64,000 nt of DNA. Source: Rugosimonospora africana. GTDB lineage: Bacteria > Actinomycetota > Actinomycetes > Mycobacteriales > Micromonosporaceae. The translations under genes were made by a program, and so were the position numbers. Location of the stretch: positions 1 through 64,000 of the forward strand of contig NZ_BONZ01000025.1 in assembly GCF_016862975.1 (NCBI RefSeq). Reading direction: 5' to 3'. This document shows, one piece after another, positions 51,547-59,460 of this stretch (position 1 is its first letter; each line of letters opens with the position of its first letter). Under the pieces are notes generated by a model. That model ran no database searches, was not told where the DNA came from, and saw only the letters and a program-made list of their open reading frames with translations.

Positions 51547-51803
51547 AACAGCCCCCGTTCCAGGTACCGCGACCAGACGATGGTGGCCAGGTAGCTGAAC
51601 GACGCCAGCCAGATCGAGACGTCCAGGTAGGTTGCCCGGTCGGCGAATGCGGCGAACAGCAGCACGGCGAGCGTGATCTGGGTGGACAGCGTGTTCAGCG
51701 CGACGATCCGGTCGCACACGGTCGGGCCGAGCCCGACCCGGATGAGCAGCAGCGCGCCGATCACGACCTCGGCGAGGCAGGCGACGCCGATCGCCAGGGT
51801 CAT
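51543..51803 (-). CDS. mnhF: Mrp/Mbh antiporter subunit F
   Basis: 86 residues, ATG. Three helices: GVACLAEVVIGALLLIRVGLGPTVCDRIVALN (the GPT..DR.. family motif), ITLAVLLFAAFADRATYLDVSIWLASFSYL. Standard length for MrpF. A REP-like palindrome lies in the 84-nt gap to mnhE. Confidence 0.93.
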   Translation of the reverse strand: MTLAIGVACLAEVVIGALLLIRVGLGPTVCDRIVALNTLSTQITLAVLLFAAFADRATYLDVSIWLASFSYLATIVWSRYLERGLL

Positions 51804-51832
51804 CGCAGATCCCCGCTCATCGCAGGCCCCCT

Positions 51833-51882
51833 CCGACTGGTCCGGCCCGGCGCGTCTGGCGCCGAGCCACGACCCGGACCAG
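51833..51882. repeat. REP-like palindromic element, copy A
   Basis: 50 bp with perfect 11-bp terminal inverted repeats (GACTGGTCCGG at the left, CCGGACCAGTC at the right) and a core containing GGCGCGTCTGGCGCC. It lies between mnhE and mnhF inside the antiporter operon. Related copies lie at 52504, 57842 and 63025. Confidence 0.88.
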
Positions 51883-51887
51883 TCGCC

Positions 51888-52391
51888 TCACCGCAGGCCC
51901 GCCCACCGCAGGCGATCCTCGATCGGCCCGTTGATCCGGTCCCGGTTGGCACGGGCCTCGGCCGAGTCGATCCACACCCCGTGGTACTGCAACTCGTGCC
52001 GGCGCCGGTCGATGTCGACCAGTTGCGAGTCGACGATCACGGAGGTGAACAGGCCGACCGCGGTCAGCGTGCCGTCGCCCGTCACCCGGGTCGGCACGAC
52101 GATCATCCCGCTGCGCAGCGGGATCCGCGGCGACCAGATGCGCCGGGTCAGCGCGACATTGGCGCGTACCACGCGCACCACGACGACCCCGGCGAGCCGA
52201 GCCAGACCCGCCACCCGCCGCGGCCGCAGCAGCGTCCACGGCCCGGCGACCGGCCCCAGCCGCGCGCACACCAACGCGGTCAGCGCGGACAGTACGGCGC
52301 CCACGACGATCTGCTCCACGGACAGCGTCCAGCTCAGGATCGTCCAGACCAGGTACGCCCACCAGAACAGCGCCCACCAGCGTGCCAACAC
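51888..52391 (-). CDS. mnhE: Mrp/Mbh antiporter subunit E
   Basis: 167 residues from the GTG at 52391; a TTG at 52424 would add 11 residues. The first helices WWALFWWAYLVWTILSW and SVEQIVVGAVLSALTALVCAR are followed by the MrpE signature VRVVRANVALTRRIWSPRIPLRSGMIVVP. A soluble domain (TLTAVGLFTSVIVDSQLVDID) comes last. First gene of the antiporter operon; order E-F-G-D'-(E'B)-C-D. Confidence 0.9.
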   Translation of the reverse strand: MLARWWALFWWAYLVWTILSWTLSVEQIVVGAVLSALTALVCARLGPVAGPWTLLRPRRVAGLARLAGVVVVRVVRANVALTRRIWSPRIPLRSGMIVVPTRVTGDGTLTAVGLFTSVIVDSQLVDIDRRRHELQYHGVWIDSAEARANRDRINGPIEDRLRWAGLR

Positions 52392-52503
52392 CGCAGGTAA
52401 GTGCCCCGGGGTCCGCCGGCACAAACCAATCGGGCGCCGCGCGCGATCGGGAGGGTAGCCGCCGTTCAGGCATGTACCGCCACAGTCCGGGTAGGGCAGC
52501 GGC

Positions 52504-52553
52504 GACTGGTCCGGGTCGTCGCGCGGCGTCGTTCGCGCCGAGCCAGACCGGTC
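52504..52553. repeat. REP-like palindromic element, copy B
   Basis: 50 bp, termini GACTGGTC and GACCGGTC, in reverse orientation relative to copy C when aligned (its reverse complement starts GACCGGTCTGGCTCGGCGCG). Placed between the antiporter operon and the next plus-strand gene. Confidence 0.88.
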
Positions 52554-52618
52554 GGAAGGCGGGCCGCGTCAGCGGCGGGGCGAAACAGCGGACGAAGCGG
52601 AGCGGGTGTTCGGAAATC

Positions 52619-53224
52619 ATGAACGGGCGTCGAGCCGGGAGCGAAGTGCACAGCCCGCGGCCGGGCACGGTGGATGTGGAGTCCGCCACGCTGCGGTACC
52701 TGCTCTACGTGCTGCTACCGGCCTGGTTCCTGCCCGGGCTGCTCGACTGGCGGATGCACCGGCGGACCGACATCCAGCACACCTCGGGGACCCGGGAGTC
52801 GGTGCTGCACCTGGCGATGATCGCCGAGGTGGGCGCGCCGTTGCTGATGGCGCTGCTGCTGGAGATCAACCCGGCGATGCTGGCGCTGATGGGTGGCGCC
52901 GCGCTCACCCACGAGGCGACGGCCATGTGGGACGTGCGGCTGGCCGCGCACAGTGCCCGCGAGGTGCGGCCCAGTGAGCAGAACATCCACAGCTTCCTGG
53001 AGTCGATGCCGTTCATCGCCATCGGCGCGGTGGCCTGCCTGCATCCCCGGCAGGTACGCGCGCTGGTGCGTCCGGTCAGCCGGGAGAGCTGGCGGCTGCG
53101 CCGCAAGAGCCCACCATTGCCCCGCCGGTACGTGGTCGGCGTACTCAGCGCGGTGGGGTCGCTCGGCGTGCTGCCGTACTTCGAGGAGCTGTACCGGTGC
53201 CTGCGGGCTGGACGCGACCGGTGA
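52619..53224 (+). CDS. Conserved hypothetical multi-pass membrane protein
   Basis: 201 residues from the ATG at 52619; the start is uncertain because in-frame GTG codons follow. Hydrophobic segments: LRYLLYVLLPAWFLPGLLDW, LHLAMIAEVGAPLLMALLLEINPAMLALMGGAALTHEATA, and SFLESMPFIAIGAVACLHP. Many charged residues and an HxxxxxH pattern (RTDIQHTSG, LTHEATAMWD). The family is sometimes labelled diguanylate cyclase in databases, but no GGDEF motif exists here. Function unknown. Confidence 0.72.
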   Translation: MNGRRAGSEVHSPRPGTVDVESATLRYLLYVLLPAWFLPGLLDWRMHRRTDIQHTSGTRESVLHLAMIAEVGAPLLMALLLEINPAMLALMGGAALTHEATAMWDVRLAAHSAREVRPSEQNIHSFLESMPFIAIGAVACLHPRQVRALVRPVSRESWRLRRKSPPLPRRYVVGVLSAVGSLGVLPYFEELYRCLRAGRDR

Positions 53225-53295
53225 GGCCGGCAGGCGCGGCCCGCGTGACTCGCCGGCCGCCCCGCGGCCCGGTGGCCCGGGGAAGGTGAGGAGAC

Positions 53296-54243
53296 ATGCG
53301 GATCGGCTACGGGCTGTCTACCGAGGAGTACCGGCCGGCGGACCTGATCCGGCAGGCCGAACTGGCCCAGGAGGCGGGGTTCGCCTCGCTGTGGGTGGCC
53401 GACCACTTCCACCCGTGGACCGGCGAACAGGGCCAGGCGTCTTTCGTCTGGTCGCTGATCGGCGCGCTGGCCCAGGCCACCACGCTGCCCATCATCACCG
53501 GGGTGACCTGCCCGATCGTCCGGACACACCCGGTCATCGTGGCGCACGCCGCGGCGACCTGCGCGGTGCTCACCGAGGGCCGGTTCACCCTCGGGGTGGG
53601 CACCGGCGAAGCGCTGAACGAACACGTGCTCGGCGACCGGTGGCCCCGCGCGGGGCAGCGGCTGGAGATGCTGGAGGAAGCCATCGGGGTGATGCGCGCC
53701 CTGTGGAGCGGCCGGGTGGTCAACCGGCGGGGCACCTACTACACGGTCGAGAACGCCCGCCTCTACACGCTCCCCGAGACGCCCGTGCCGGTGTACGTGT
53801 CCGGCCTCGGCCGCCGGTCGGTGGGGCTGGCGGCCCGGGTCGGCGACGGGTATGTCGCCACCCGTCCCGAAGCCGACGGGGTCACCCGGTTCCGCGAGGC
53901 CGGCGGCGGGGACAAGCCCGCGGTGGCCGGCGCCAAGGCATGCTGGGCGAAGACCGCGGACGAGGCGCGGGACATCGCGCACCGGCTGTGGGCCAGCGAG
54001 AGCCTCACCGGCGAACTCAACCGGCTGCTGCCCACCCCCGAGGACTTCGAGCAGGCGGTCCGGCTGGTCACCCCGGAGATGGTCACGATGCCGTGCGGCC
54101 CGGACGCCGGCCCGCACGTGGCCGCGGCCCGGGCGTACCGGGACGCGGGCTTCGACACACTGCACGTCGGCGCGGTCGGGCCGCACTACCGAGAAATGAT
54201 CAAGTTGTACCGGGATGAGGTCATCCCCGCGCTCGCCGGATGA
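53296..54243 (+). CDS. F420-dependent LLM-class oxidoreductase (TIGR03557-like)
   Basis: 315 residues, ATG with GAGGAG upstream. The opening RIGYGLSTEEYRPADLIRQAELAQEAGF is a luciferase-fold TIM-barrel start. The conserved ASLWVADHFHPWTGEQGQASFVWSLIGALAQ and RFTLGVGTGEALNEHVLGDRWP resemble F420-dependent glucose-6-phosphate dehydrogenase relatives. Uses coenzyme F420 for a hydride transfer to an unknown substrate. The next gene follows after ~60 nt. Confidence 0.9.
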   Translation: MRIGYGLSTEEYRPADLIRQAELAQEAGFASLWVADHFHPWTGEQGQASFVWSLIGALAQATTLPIITGVTCPIVRTHPVIVAHAAATCAVLTEGRFTLGVGTGEALNEHVLGDRWPRAGQRLEMLEEAIGVMRALWSGRVVNRRGTYYTVENARLYTLPETPVPVYVSGLGRRSVGLAARVGDGYVATRPEADGVTRFREAGGGDKPAVAGAKACWAKTADEARDIAHRLWASESLTGELNRLLPTPEDFEQAVRLVTPEMVTMPCGPDAGPHVAAARAYRDAGFDTLHVGAVGPHYREMIKLYRDEVIPALAG

Positions 54244-54307
54244 GCCGGCCGCCCGGGACGCCGGGCCGGCCGGAGCGATCAGAAGCCCAACCGAGGAAGT
54301 GAGACCA

Positions 54308-54841
54308 GTGCCCAACCAGTTCGAACTGGACGTCACGAAGATCCGGGAGAACGCCCGCCGCCAGATGGAGGACGGCCCCGTCACACCGGCCTACGGCGGC
54401 GATCCCAACCCGGTCATCGGCATCCTCAACGATGTCCTGGCCACCGAGATCGTGTGCTACCTGCGGTACTCGCAGAACGCCATCACCGCCGCCGGTATCG
54501 ACCGCGCCCAGGTGGCCGCCGAGTTCCAGGAGCACGCCGCCGAGGAATTGAAGCACGGGCTGAGCGCCGCCGAGCGGATCAACCAGCTCGGCGGGGTGCC
54601 CGACTTCGACCCGGCCACGCTCGCCCGCCGGGCGCACACGGAGTACTCCGCGCCGGAGTCCACCGACCTCAACGCGATGCTGCGGGAGAACCTGGTGGCG
54701 GAGCGCATCGTCATCGCCTCGTACCAGGAGATCGTGCGGTGGATCGGCGATGCGGACCCGACGACCAGGCGGCTGATGGAGCACATCCTCGAGGAAGAGG
54801 AGGACCACGCCGACGACCTGGTCGACCTCCTCGGAATCTGA
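54308..54841 (+). CDS. Ferritin-like / bacterioferritin-type protein
   Basis: 177 residues from the GTG at 54308. A four-helix bundle with iron ligands: NDVLATEIVCYLRYSQ (Glu, Tyr), EFQEHAAEELKHGLSAAERI (ExxH), ENLVAERIVIASYQEIVRWIGD (Glu) and LEEEEDHADDL (ExxH). The di-iron ferroxidase set is complete. The haem-ligand Met of true bacterioferritin is not obvious. It probably stores or detoxifies iron or acts as a Dps-like protector. Close behind the F420 enzyme gene. Confidence 0.9.
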   Translation: MPNQFELDVTKIRENARRQMEDGPVTPAYGGDPNPVIGILNDVLATEIVCYLRYSQNAITAAGIDRAQVAAEFQEHAAEELKHGLSAAERINQLGGVPDFDPATLARRAHTEYSAPESTDLNAMLRENLVAERIVIASYQEIVRWIGDADPTTRRLMEHILEEEEDHADDLVDLLGI

Positions 54842-54880
54842 TCCGGAGTCTGATCCGGGCTGGCCCCCGCGCGGGGACGC

Positions 54881-55402
54881 TCAGCCGAACAGGTCCGGCT
54901 GCCGCGCGTCCTGCAGGTCCGCCGTCGTGTGGGTGGGTGCGGGCCGGTGCGCCGGCGGCAGGTGCGAATACAGCCGGTTCCGGTCCGGACCCGGGCGCGA
55001 GGTCACCGGGCAGGTCACCATGTGTACCGGCGGTGGCGGCGGCTCGAAACCGCGGGTGCCCCACCGCACCCACAGCGCGATCCGGCCCTCGGCCGCCTCG
55101 GCGAGCAGCTTGTCGACGGTACGGCGACGGTCGGTGTGATCGATCTCGATCGCGATCGGCGCACCGGCCGGGCGGGCGCACGCCACGTCGAGGTACGAGT
55201 GCCGGTGCTGGTACGGCGGCGGCAGCGGCAGGACGCTCTTCGCCCGCCGGTACACCCGCCAACCCTGCGCCGCCGCCCAGTCCGCCACCGCGTCGGCCAG
55301 CAGGGCGGTCACCTGGTCCGTGCCCTGGTCGGAGAAGGTCAGCGCGGCCAGCCAGTCGGCCAGCGAACCGGCCACCGTCTCGCCGTCGTGAGCCTCGTCC
55401 AT
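54881..55402 (-). CDS. Conserved hypothetical protein, possibly nuclease-like
   Basis: 173 residues from the ATG at 55402. It has VADWAAAQGWRVYRRAKSVLP, then DVACARPAGAPIAIEIDHTDRRRTVDKLLAEAAEG and IALWVRWGTRG. The 'IAIEID...K' spacing recalls PD-(D/E)xK nuclease-like folds, but the evidence is thin. A Pro-rich tail ends in DLFG. Divergent from a GNAT gene. Cytoplasmic; function unknown. Confidence 0.68.
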   Translation of the reverse strand: MDEAHDGETVAGSLADWLAALTFSDQGTDQVTALLADAVADWAAAQGWRVYRRAKSVLPLPPPYQHRHSYLDVACARPAGAPIAIEIDHTDRRRTVDKLLAEAAEGRIALWVRWGTRGFEPPPPPVHMVTCPVTSRPGPDRNRLYSHLPPAHRPAPTHTTADLQDARQPDLFG

Positions 55403-55471
55403 GCCCCGACGGTAGCTGGGCCCGCGCCACGGCGGCGACGGCGGGCCGGCGCGTACCGGCACAATGGCGCC

Positions 55472-55999
55472 ATGAGCGATCCGGACGGCATCGACATCAG
55501 GCCCGGCGGCGAGGACGACGTCCCGCGGGTACTCGCCCTGCTCGACGGCGCGACCCGCTGGCTCGTCGCCCGGGGTCGCACCGGCCAGTGGGGCACCGAA
55601 CCGCACTCCACCAATCCCCGGCGCATCGCCCAGGTGACCGGCATGGCCCACGGCGGCGGCCTGTACCTGGCGTGGTCGGGCACGGCGCCGGTCGGCGCGC
55701 TGGCGGTCGGGCAGGCACCGGACTGGATCCCGCCCGCCGATGAGCCCGAGGTGTACGTGAACCTGCTCGTCACCGACCGCTCGTACGAGGGGCGCGGCAT
55801 CGGCGGCCGGCTGCTCGGGTACGCCCGTCAGCTCGCCGAGCAGCGCAACGTCGGCCTGGTACGGGTGGACTGCTACGGCGGCGACGACCGGGCGCTGGTC
55901 CGCTACTACGAGAGTCAGGGGTTCACCGCGACCGACTCGTTCACGGTGCCGCAGCCCAGCGGCCCGTGGCCCGGTCAGGTGCTGGCCCGGCGGGTCTGA
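55472..55999 (+). CDS. GNAT-family N-acetyltransferase
   Basis: 175 residues from the ATG at 55472. CACAAT followed by 6 nt precedes the start, so the message is probably leaderless. The GNAT core is visible: DIRPGGEDDVPRVLALLDGATRW, VYVNLLVTDRSYEGRGIGGRLLGYARQ (acetyl-CoA pyrophosphate loop R-G-x-G-x-G) and VDCYGGDDRALVRYYESQGF. Acetylates an unknown amine. Confidence 0.9.
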   Translation: MSDPDGIDIRPGGEDDVPRVLALLDGATRWLVARGRTGQWGTEPHSTNPRRIAQVTGMAHGGGLYLAWSGTAPVGALAVGQAPDWIPPADEPEVYVNLLVTDRSYEGRGIGGRLLGYARQLAEQRNVGLVRVDCYGGDDRALVRYYESQGFTATDSFTVPQPSGPWPGQVLARRV

Positions 56000-56009
56000 G
56001 CCCGCGGGC

Positions 56010-56084
56010 GGTGCCGGTCCTGTCGGTGCTGGTCTTGTCGGTGCCGGTCCTGTCGGAGCTGGTTCTGTCGGTGCCGGGTGCGAG
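56010..56084. repeat. 15-bp tandem repeat, four copies
   Basis: GGTGCCGGTCCTGTC and its variants repeat at 56010, 56025, 56040 and 56055, between the GNAT and PCD-VOC genes. Confidence 0.85.
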
Positions 56085-56093
56085 GATGCCGGC

Positions 56094-56804
56094 ATGGATG
56101 ACGAACGGGGAGACGACCGGGTCACGCTGCGCCGGCCGGAGGCCGCGGCAGCACTCACTCCGCTGGGCTGGCGCTACATTCTGGGCATCGCCACCACCTC
56201 GGTGCGGGTCGACTCGATGCGGCAGGCTGTCGAGGTCGCCGCGACCGCGACCGGCACGTGTGCCGACGACGCCGACGGGCATCTCTGGGCCGACGTGCGG
56301 CCGGACCGGGTCGTGCTCAACCTCCAGACACTCGCGGTCGCCGGGGTGACCGCACGGGACGCGTGGCTCGCCGGCCGGATCTCCGCCTCGCTCGACGCTG
56401 CGGGGCTGGACAACGGACCCGAGGTCGGTGGCGAGGGGCCACGCTCCGTTCAGGTCGTCGAGATCGGGATCGACGCGCTGGACATCGCCGCGATCCGGCC
56501 GTTCTGGAAGGCAGTGCTGGGCTACGTCGACGAGGCCGGCGCCGACGGGCCCACCGATCCGCTCATCGACCCGTGCCGGCAGTCCCCGGCGGTCTGGTTC
56601 CAGCAGATGGACGCGCCGCGACCGCAGCGCAACCGGATCCACTTCGACATCTCGGTCCCGCACGACGAGGCGCGGCACCGGATCGACGCCGCGCTCGCGG
56701 CCGGCGGCACGTTGCGATACGACGCCGAGGCACCCGCGTTCTGGGTGCTCGCCGACCCCGAGGGCAACGAGGCGTGCATCACAACGTGGCAGGGCCGCGA
56801 CTGA
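56094..56804 (+). CDS. Fusion of pterin-4a-carbinolamine-dehydratase-like and VOC domains
   Basis: 236 residues, ATG. Residues ~10-105 resemble the PCD/DCoH fold (LTPLGWRYILGIATTSVRVDSMRQAVEVAATATG, then HLWADVRPDRVVLNLQT). Residues ~115-232 are a vicinal-oxygen-chelate domain with VQVVEIGIDALDIAAIRPFWKAVLGYV, NRIHFDISVPHDEARHRIDAAL and FWVLADPEGNEACITTW. Fusions of this kind occur in actinobacteria and are annotated VOC or glyoxalase-like. The HH motif of active PCD is not evident, so dehydratase activity is doubtful. Function unknown. Confidence 0.8.
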   Translation: MDDERGDDRVTLRRPEAAAALTPLGWRYILGIATTSVRVDSMRQAVEVAATATGTCADDADGHLWADVRPDRVVLNLQTLAVAGVTARDAWLAGRISASLDAAGLDNGPEVGGEGPRSVQVVEIGIDALDIAAIRPFWKAVLGYVDEAGADGPTDPLIDPCRQSPAVWFQQMDAPRPQRNRIHFDISVPHDEARHRIDAALAAGGTLRYDAEAPAFWVLADPEGNEACITTWQGRD

Positions 56805-56843
56805 GCGACGTGGCTGAGCCTGACCGCCCGGCTGCCGGCGGCG

Positions 56844-56868
56844 GGGCGGCACGGTCGCTGTGCCGCCC
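56844..56868. terminator. Bidirectional terminator
   Basis: GGGCGGCAC (56844-56852) pairs with GTGCCGCCC (56860-56868) around a 7-nt loop. Between convergent genes ending at 56804 and 56881. Confidence 0.75.
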
Positions 56869-56880
56869 GGCCGCATGTCA

Positions 56881-57726
56881 TCAGGGCAGGTAGTAGTTCG
56901 GGTTGGGCATCTTGAAGGTACGGTCCGCGTGGCCGCCCTCCAGGTCACTGAACTGGTCGCCGAAGTTCGCCACGATGTCGTACCCGAGGGACTCGATGTG
57001 CGCCCGAGTCGCCGACTTGTAGTGGATCGTCGTGCACGAGCCGTTCGGGTCGCCGGCACACGCGGTCTTGAGGTAGTCCGGGTAGTCCGCCACGGCGGGC
57101 TTGGTGAACAGCCCGTCCTCGCCGTCGCTCAGCGCGGTCGGCTTCGGGAACCCGGCGTCCACCCCGATGTGATCCTCGGTCAGGTTGCCCAGCGTCGCCT
57201 CCTTCTGGCTGGTCGGGCGCCCGGTCAGGTAGAAGATGGCGTAGCCCTCCCGTTCGGCGGTGCGCACCAGGTCGACCATGCCGAACACGGCGGGGAACAT
57301 CTGGTTGTTGACATACGTGGCGTTGGTCGTCGGGTTGTACGCCCAGTTGCTGAAGATCTCGTAGTTCCAGGTCAGCAGGGTGGTGTCGTCAACGTCCAGG
57401 ACGATGGCCTTGGTGCCGTGGACGTGGTGCCGGTCGGCCAGGAAGTGCTCGCCCTGCGCCTCGACCGACTTCGCCTCCTTGGCGTAGTTGCTGTCGCTGG
57501 CGGCGACACCCGTGCCGAGCGGGTCGCCGTAGTAGTTGCGGATCTGCTGGCGCAGCACGTCGATGTTCGTGATCTGGCGCTCCGAGCGCGGCGTCGAGGT
57601 CTTGATGGCGGGCTGGGTCGCGGCCGCGTACGCGACGCCGCCGCCGGCCAGGGCCGCGACGGTGAGCGTGGCGAGCGCGATGACGGTGGCGCGCCGCGAT
57701 GGGCGGCGCCATATGGGTCCGGGCAC
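56881..57726 (-). CDS. Secreted HAD-family acid phosphatase
   Basis: 281 residues from the GTG at 57726, with GGGAGA 6-7 nt upstream. Signal peptide RATVIALATLTVAALAGGGVAYA, cleaved near residue 35. HAD motifs: VLDVDDTTLLTW (nucleophile and acid Asp), FYLTGRPTSQKEA (motif II) and FGDQFSDLEGGHAD (motif IV). The order and length fit class B/plant-type acid phosphatases (HAD_2/acid_phosphat_B). It would release phosphate from extracellular organophosphates. Preceded by a REP-like element and the rhodanese gene. Confidence 0.9.
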   Translation of the reverse strand: MPGPIWRRPSRRATVIALATLTVAALAGGGVAYAAATQPAIKTSTPRSERQITNIDVLRQQIRNYYGDPLGTGVAASDSNYAKEAKSVEAQGEHFLADRHHVHGTKAIVLDVDDTTLLTWNYEIFSNWAYNPTTNATYVNNQMFPAVFGMVDLVRTAEREGYAIFYLTGRPTSQKEATLGNLTEDHIGVDAGFPKPTALSDGEDGLFTKPAVADYPDYLKTACAGDPNGSCTTIHYKSATRAHIESLGYDIVANFGDQFSDLEGGHADRTFKMPNPNYYLP

Positions 57727-57815
57727 GATGGGTCTCCCATGAACGGTTTGGAACGGATCTCGTTCAAGAGAACCTAACCACCCGTTTACCGGCCCGCCAC
57801 CCGATCGTTCCCCTT

Positions 57816-58319
57816 TCAGCACCCGCAGTCCCAGGTCGGCCGACCGGTCTGGCTCGGCGCGTCTGACGCCGCGCGACGATCCGGACCGGTCGTCGTGAGG
57901 GGGTCGGCCGGGTGGGTGACGGTACCGTCGCCGGTCTGAACCGCGAACCCCTCGCGCACCCAGTACTCGTAGCCACCGATCATCTCCTTGACCCGGTACC
58001 CGAGCCGGGCGAAGGCCAGCGCGGCCCGGGTGGCGCCGTTGCACCCCGGACCCCAGCAGTACGTGACGACGACCGAGTCGTGGGGGATCAGCTCGGCCGC
58101 GTGCTCGGCGATCCGGGCGGTGGGCAGGTGTACGGCACCGGGCAGGTGGCCCTGGTGCCACGCCTCCGGGCTGCGCGAGTCGACCACCACCAACCCGGGC
58201 ACGCGGGCGTGGAGGTCGGCGTGCACGTCGCTGACATCGGCCTCGAAGGCCAGGCGGGACGCGTAGTGGGCGGCGGCGGTGCCCGGCTGTGCCGGTGCGA
58301 CGGAGAGTACGGCAGACAT
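57816..58319 (-). CDS. Rhodanese-domain protein with REP-encoded C-terminal tail
   Basis: 167 residues from the ATG at 58319. The rhodanese fold has VSDVHADLHARVPGLVVVDSRSPEAWHQGHLPGAVHLP, the active-site loop VVVTYCWGPGCNGATRAALAFARLGY (catalytic Cys, CWGPGC) and YRVKEMIGGYEYWVREGF. Transfers sulfane sulfur to thiols or cyanide. The last ~20 codons (GPDRRAASDAPSQTGRP) are translated from the REP-like element at 57842-57891. Divergent from a GlxA/FtrA regulator, which typically controls rhodanese genes. Confidence 0.9.
   Translation of the reverse strand: MSAVLSVAPAQPGTAAAHYASRLAFEADVSDVHADLHARVPGLVVVDSRSPEAWHQGHLPGAVHLPTARIAEHAAELIPHDSVVVTYCWGPGCNGATRAALAFARLGYRVKEMIGGYEYWVREGFAVQTGDGTVTHPADPLTTTGPDRRAASDAPSQTGRPTWDCGC
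57842..57891. repeat. REP-like palindromic element, copy C
   Basis: 50 bp, perfect GACCGGTC at both ends and an imperfect stem between (CTCGGCGCGTCTGACGCCGCGCG core region). It lies inside the 3' end of the rhodanese gene, encoding its tail on the minus strand. Confidence 0.88.
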
Positions 58320-58390
58320 GCACCCATCCTGCGGCGGCACGACCCGGCCGTGGCAGTGGCGCTGATGCCGATGTCCGCTAAGTTTGCGCC

Positions 58391-59389
58391 ATGGTCGCCG
58401 TACCGTTGGGTCGTGTCGCCGGGCGCCGCGTCACGGTTCTCGCCTACCCCGGGATGTCCGCGTTCGAGCTGGGCATCGTGACGGAAGTCTTTGGGTTGCC
58501 CCGGCCGGAACTGGACGTCGCCTGGTACGACCTGGCGATCTGCGCCGAGGGTGCCGAGCCGGTACGGCTTCTCGGCGGCGCGACCCTGTCCACCGCGAAC
58601 GGCCTGGACGTCTTCTCGTCCGGACACACCGTGATCGTGCCCGGCGTCGGCGACGTGCACGGCGACGTCTCGCCGGAGTTGGTCGGCGCGCTGCGGCACG
58701 CACACGGGCGGGGTGCCCGGGTCGTCTCGATCTGCTCCGGCGCGTTCGCGCTCGCTGCCGCCGGGCTGCTCGACGGCCGCCGGGCGGCCACCCACTGGCG
58801 GTACGCGGACCTGCTCGCCCGGCGCTACCCGCAGGTCCGGGTCGACGCGGACGTCCTGTACGTCGACGACGGCGACGTGTTGAGCAGCGCCGGCAGCGCG
58901 GCCGGGCTCGACCTGTGCGTCCACCTGGTACGGCAGGACCACGGTCCGACCGTCGCCAACGCGGTGGCCCGCCGCCTGGTCATCCCGCCGCACCGGGACG
59001 GCGGGCAGGCGCAGTTCATCGAGGCACCGGTGGCCGGTGACATCGACGACGACCGGATCGTGCGGAGCATGGCGTGGGCGATGGCGCACCTCGACCGGCC
59101 GATCACGGTCGCCGCCCTGGCCGGCCAGGCCCACATGTCGACGCGCACGTATCTGCGCCACTTCAAGCGGTCCAGCGGCACCAGCCCGGTGCGCTGGCTG
59201 ATCGGCCAGCGGATCCAGGCCAGCCTGCCGCTGCTGGAGACGACCACCGCGTCGGTCGACGAGATCGCGGCGGCGACCGGCTTCGAGTCCCCGGTCACGT
59301 ACCGGCACCACTTCGCGCGGGCGATGCGGACCTCACCGTCGGCGTACCGCCGCGCGTTCCGCTCCGCCGGTGCCGCGCAGGGCGGCTGA
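58391..59389 (+). CDS. GlxA/FtrA-family regulator (DJ-1 domain + AraC HTH)
   Basis: 332 residues. TAAGTT ends 6 nt before the ATG, so it is probably leaderless. Residues ~10-180 form a DJ-1/PfpI-like amidotransferase fold with TVLAYPGMSAFELGIVTEVFGLPR and the nucleophile-elbow-like SICSGAFALAAAGLLDGRRAATHW (Cys present). The AraC HTH (~220-320) has ITVAALAGQAHMSTRTYLRHFKRSSGTSP and ATGFESPVTYRHHF. FtrA-type regulators activate genes for rhodanese-like and related enzymes; here it is divergent from one. Confidence 0.92.
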   Translation: MVAVPLGRVAGRRVTVLAYPGMSAFELGIVTEVFGLPRPELDVAWYDLAICAEGAEPVRLLGGATLSTANGLDVFSSGHTVIVPGVGDVHGDVSPELVGALRHAHGRGARVVSICSGAFALAAAGLLDGRRAATHWRYADLLARRYPQVRVDADVLYVDDGDVLSSAGSAAGLDLCVHLVRQDHGPTVANAVARRLVIPPHRDGGQAQFIEAPVAGDIDDDRIVRSMAWAMAHLDRPITVAALAGQAHMSTRTYLRHFKRSSGTSPVRWLIGQRIQASLPLLETTTASVDEIAAATGFESPVTYRHHFARAMRTSPSAYRRAFRSAGAAQGG

Positions 59390-59460
59390 CCCCGGTTTCG
59401 GGTGAGCGCCGGCCCGGACGGTTGTGGCACCATGTCCCGACATTGGGGAAGGGAGCCGGA

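Noticed and set aside
47762-52391. Membrane-bound hydrogenase operon
   Set aside because: Only the antiporter half is present; no NiFe or Fe-S subunit motif was found on either side.
52619-53224. Diguanylate cyclase
   Set aside because: No GGDEF or related motif; only membrane helices and a charged tail are visible.
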